From: RPQJ01 sp044226195 | GTDB lineage: Bacteria; Pseudomonadota; Gammaproteobacteria; Steroidobacterales; Steroidobacteraceae | Assembly (NCBI GenBank): GCA_044226195.1 | Contig: JBGAHO010000006.1 | Location: 1 to 64,000 of the forward strand | Length of the DNA stretch: 64,000 nt | Reading direction: 5' to 3' | Shown here: positions 62,080-64,000 of the stretch, piece by piece | Position numbering within the stretch: the first letter of the stretch is position 1 | How the letters are laid out: each line of letters starts with the position of its first letter | Made by a program: the position numbers and the translations under genes | Notes under the pieces: model-generated | What the model saw: the letters and a program-made list of their open reading frames with translations, nothing else | Databases searched by the model: none | Told to the model about the DNA's origin: nothing

Positions 62080-63245
62080 GCGCACTGCACGAACTCGCCG
62101 TCGCCGGGCGCATCGCGCTGCGCGCCTTGCGCGGCCGCTCCGCGCCCGGCTCGCCGGTCGTCGGTCTCGCCACCCTGCGCGCGGACCTCGAGCCCTGGCT
62201 CGACGGACTGCCCGCGGGTTGCGTGGCCGGGCATCGGGCGGTCGAGTTGCCGGCCCGGGAAATGCCGTGGCGCGACACGGGGATCGACCTCGTGGCCGGC
62301 GACACGGTGAGCTGGTTCGCGTCCGGCCGGGTGTATCTCTCGAAACTGCTCGACATCTACGTCGAACCGGCTTTCCAGCTGTGGGCCCGGGTCGGCGACG
62401 GCCCCGTGTTCCGCGGCACGCGGGCGACGCACACCTTCCGGGCGACGCGGCCGGGACGACTGTGGCTCGCGAGCTATTTCCCCGGCGAGTGGACCGATCG
62501 GGCCGGCGGCCTGCAGGCCGGTCCGCGCGATTACGCGAAACTGAACGGCGGCATGTCGGTCGTGCTCGTGCAGTGGCAGCACGGCATCGACGCGTCGCGC
62601 CTGCTGCGCGATTTCGCGCAGCGCCCGGATGCGCCTGCGCCCGCGCAGGCCGAGGCGGCACGCCTCGCCGAACCGACGCCCGCCCCGGAGCACTGGGAAT
62701 ACCTCTGGTACCTCGGCGATGGCGAGATCTACCGGCCGGGTCGGCTGCAGGACGGCCGCCCGAGCATCGCGTGCCGCACGCAGCGCGACGTCGGCATCCT
62801 GCGTCGCGAGGCGCGGCTGCCGCTCGAACCGGGCACCCGGCTGTCGTGGTCGTGGCGCGTCGACGCGCTGCCGTCCGACCTGCCCGAGGACACCCTGCCC
62901 TCGCACGACTACCTGAGCATCGCCGTCGAGTTCGACGACGGCCAGGACCTCACCTATTACTGGAGCGCGTCGCTGCCGGTCGGCACCGTGTACCGCTGCC
63001 CGCTGCCGACGTGGAAGGACAAGGAAACGCACGTCGTGCAGAGGTCCGGCGCGGCCGAACTCGGTCGCTGGCTCGACGAGGACCGCGACCTGTACGAGGA
63101 CTACCGGCGCTGCATCGGCGGACCCGCCCGACACGTGGTGCGCCTCTGGCTGATCGCCAACAGCCTGTTCCAGCGCGGCGAGGGACGCTGCGAGTACGCG
63201 GGCATCCGGCTCGCGGGCCCGGGCGGCGTGCTCGACCTGGTCTGA
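62076..63245 (+). CDS. DUF3047-family protein with N-terminal beta-sandwich domain; start uncertain
   Basis: Up to 389 residues. There is no ATG or GTG near the end of the previous gene, but CTG at 62076 overlaps its TGA as CTGA, with AAGG (62065-62068) 7 bases upstream. TTG at 62127 (372 residues) or GTG at 62223 (340) are the conventional alternatives. Residues about 50-190 look like a PA-IL-like lectin sandwich (RDTGIDLVAGDTVSWFASG; RATRPGRLWLASYFPGEW). From about 205 on the DUF3047 region follows, with WEYLWYLGDGEIYRPG, LSWSWRVDALP and DDGQDLTYYWSASLPVG. DUF3047 has no known function. It is the last gene of the operon. Confidence 0.7.
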   Translation: MSALHELAVAGRIALRALRGRSAPGSPVVGLATLRADLEPWLDGLPAGCVAGHRAVELPAREMPWRDTGIDLVAGDTVSWFASGRVYLSKLLDIYVEPAFQLWARVGDGPVFRGTRATHTFRATRPGRLWLASYFPGEWTDRAGGLQAGPRDYAKLNGGMSVVLVQWQHGIDASRLLRDFAQRPDAPAPAQAEAARLAEPTPAPEHWEYLWYLGDGEIYRPGRLQDGRPSIACRTQRDVGILRREARLPLEPGTRLSWSWRVDALPSDLPEDTLPSHDYLSIAVEFDDGQDLTYYWSASLPVGTVYRCPLPTWKDKETHVVQRSGAAELGRWLDEDRDLYEDYRRCIGGPARHVVRLWLIANSLFQRGEGRCEYAGIRLAGPGGVLDLV

Positions 63246-63257
63246 CGCCCGCCGGGC

Positions 63258-64000
63258 CTATTCGATGTACGCGCGCTCGCCGTGCTCGGCGAGGTCGAGT
63301 CCTTCCGACTCCTCCTCCGCGCTGACCCGCAGGCCCACGATCCGGTCGAGGAGCTTGAAGATCGCGTAGGTGACGATGCCGCACCACGCGGCGGTCGCCG
63401 CGACACCCACGAGCTGCACCACGAACTGCGAGCCGACCCCGTGCGTGGCCTGTCCGACACCGCCCCAGGCAGTCCCCGCAAAAACCGCGGTGAGCAGCGA
63501 GCCCACTACGCCGCCGACGCCGTGCACCGGCGAGACATCGAGCGAATCGTCGACCTGCAGCCTGCGTTTCAGCACCTGCGTCGCGTGGAAGCACACGACG
63601 CCGGCGAGGCCGCCGATGATCACTGCGCCGAGCGGTCCGACGAATCCGGACGCGGGCGTGATGGTGCCGAGGCCGGCGACGGTGCCCGTGACGATGCCGA
63701 GCATGCTCGGCTTGCCGAAGCGCCACCACTCCATCCCCATCCACGCGAGGGACCCGGCGGCGGCCCCGAGGTGCGTCGCCAGCATGGCCATGCCGGCGTC
63801 GCCGTTGGCCGCGAGCGCGCTGCCGGCATTGAAGCCGAACCAGCCGACCCAGAGCATGCCGGCACCGAGCACGGTCAGTGGCAGCGAGTGCGGAGGCATC
63901 GCCACCTGCGGGAACCCGCGCCGCCGCCCGACGACGAGCGCGCCGACCAGCGCGGCCATGCCCGCGTTGACGTGGACGACGATCCCGCCCGCGAAATCCA
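63258..64000 (-). CDS. amt: Ammonium transporter (Amt), 5' end beyond the window
   Basis: About 247 residues of the C-terminal half of Amt; the frame is still open at 64000. The conserved twin histidines are seen: the first in DFAGGIVVHVNAG and the second in DVSPVHGVGG, together with GMLWVGWFGFNAGSA. About six membrane helices are present, and a basic/acidic cytosolic tail ends the protein (EEESEGLDLAEHGERAYIE). It conducts ammonium across the cytoplasmic membrane. No glnK gene is seen downstream within the window. The stop is 12 bases from that of the convergent DUF3047 gene. Confidence 0.93.
   Translation of the reverse strand, partial: DFAGGIVVHVNAGMAALVGALVVGRRRGFPQVAMPPHSLPLTVLGAGMLWVGWFGFNAGSALAANGDAGMAMLATHLGAAAGSLAWMGMEWWRFGKPSMLGIVTGTVAGLGTITPASGFVGPLGAVIIGGLAGVVCFHATQVLKRRLQVDDSLDVSPVHGVGGVVGSLLTAVFAGTAWGGVGQATHGVGSQFVVQLVGVAATAAWCGIVTYAIFKLLDRIVGLRVSAEEESEGLDLAEHGERAYIE

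Overview
The window is about 70% GC by eye and densely coded on both strands. Outer-membrane beta-barrels, lipoproteins, glutathione-dependent formaldehyde oxidation, a patatin/BamA-type protein and an HyaA/HoxK-type hydrogenase point to a Pseudomonadota chromosome, gamma- or betaproteobacterial; I cannot narrow it further. I saw no rRNA, tRNA, CRISPR array, insertion sequence, prophage or plasmid gene. No gene-free stretch exceeds about 300 bases; the longest are 37967-38240 and 9663-9868.

Layout. 1-9662: end of a DUF1615 gene, a patatin-beta-barrel phospholipase, an aldehyde dehydrogenase, an outer-membrane protein, an ABC exporter, a GNAT acetyltransferase, a glutaredoxin-DinB fusion and a decayed beta-propeller gene with an in-frame amber stop. 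9869-16245: a complete structural and assembly operon for an oxygen-tolerant group 1d [NiFe] uptake hydrogenase (hyaA-F order plus a rubredoxin-HybE fusion), followed by a cation/proton antiporter. 17414-23310: DUF481 porin-like protein, phosphoketolase plus transaldolase, and two envelope proteins. 23403-31013: an eight-heme cytochrome with HEAT and TPR regions, a reductase-fold protein, an active/inactive M16 peptidase pair and a DUF885 lipoprotein. 31192-35712: a four-gene 2-oxoacid oxidoreductase cluster whose electron-transfer gene is broken by a 65-bp tandem duplication. 35713-47643: exported methyltransferase-like protein, an OmpW-OmpA fusion, a large M16 protease, a GH13 lipoprotein, a CPA2 antiporter, DUF2891, a WYL regulator and an NG-repeat beta-helix protein. 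47784-50392: formaldehyde detoxification (adhC, fghA, GST). 51023-53894: a minus-strand operon of methyltransferase, sulfotransferase-like, class IV aminotransferase and DUF1330 genes. 55475-63245: an eight-gene operon led by a ThDP enzyme. The window ends inside an ammonium transporter gene.

How the genes fit together. The hydrogenase feeds H2 electrons through a cytochrome b to the quinone pool, and its six-cysteine small subunit predicts function in air. The hyp genes needed for cofactor insertion are absent here and must lie elsewhere. Phosphoketolase with transaldolase allows acetyl-phosphate formation from pentose-phosphate intermediates. The oxoacid oxidoreductase looks NAD(P)-linked through a GltD-like flavoprotein fused to a ferredoxin domain. 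The ThDP-led operon is the best candidate for an undescribed pathway: a ThDP lyase or decarboxylase, a BASS-type transporter, two short-chain dehydrogenases and a zinc alcohol dehydrogenase, mostly joined by 4-base stop/start overlaps. The two strain-like synonymous differences in the 65-bp duplication suggest this may be a metagenome-derived assembly.
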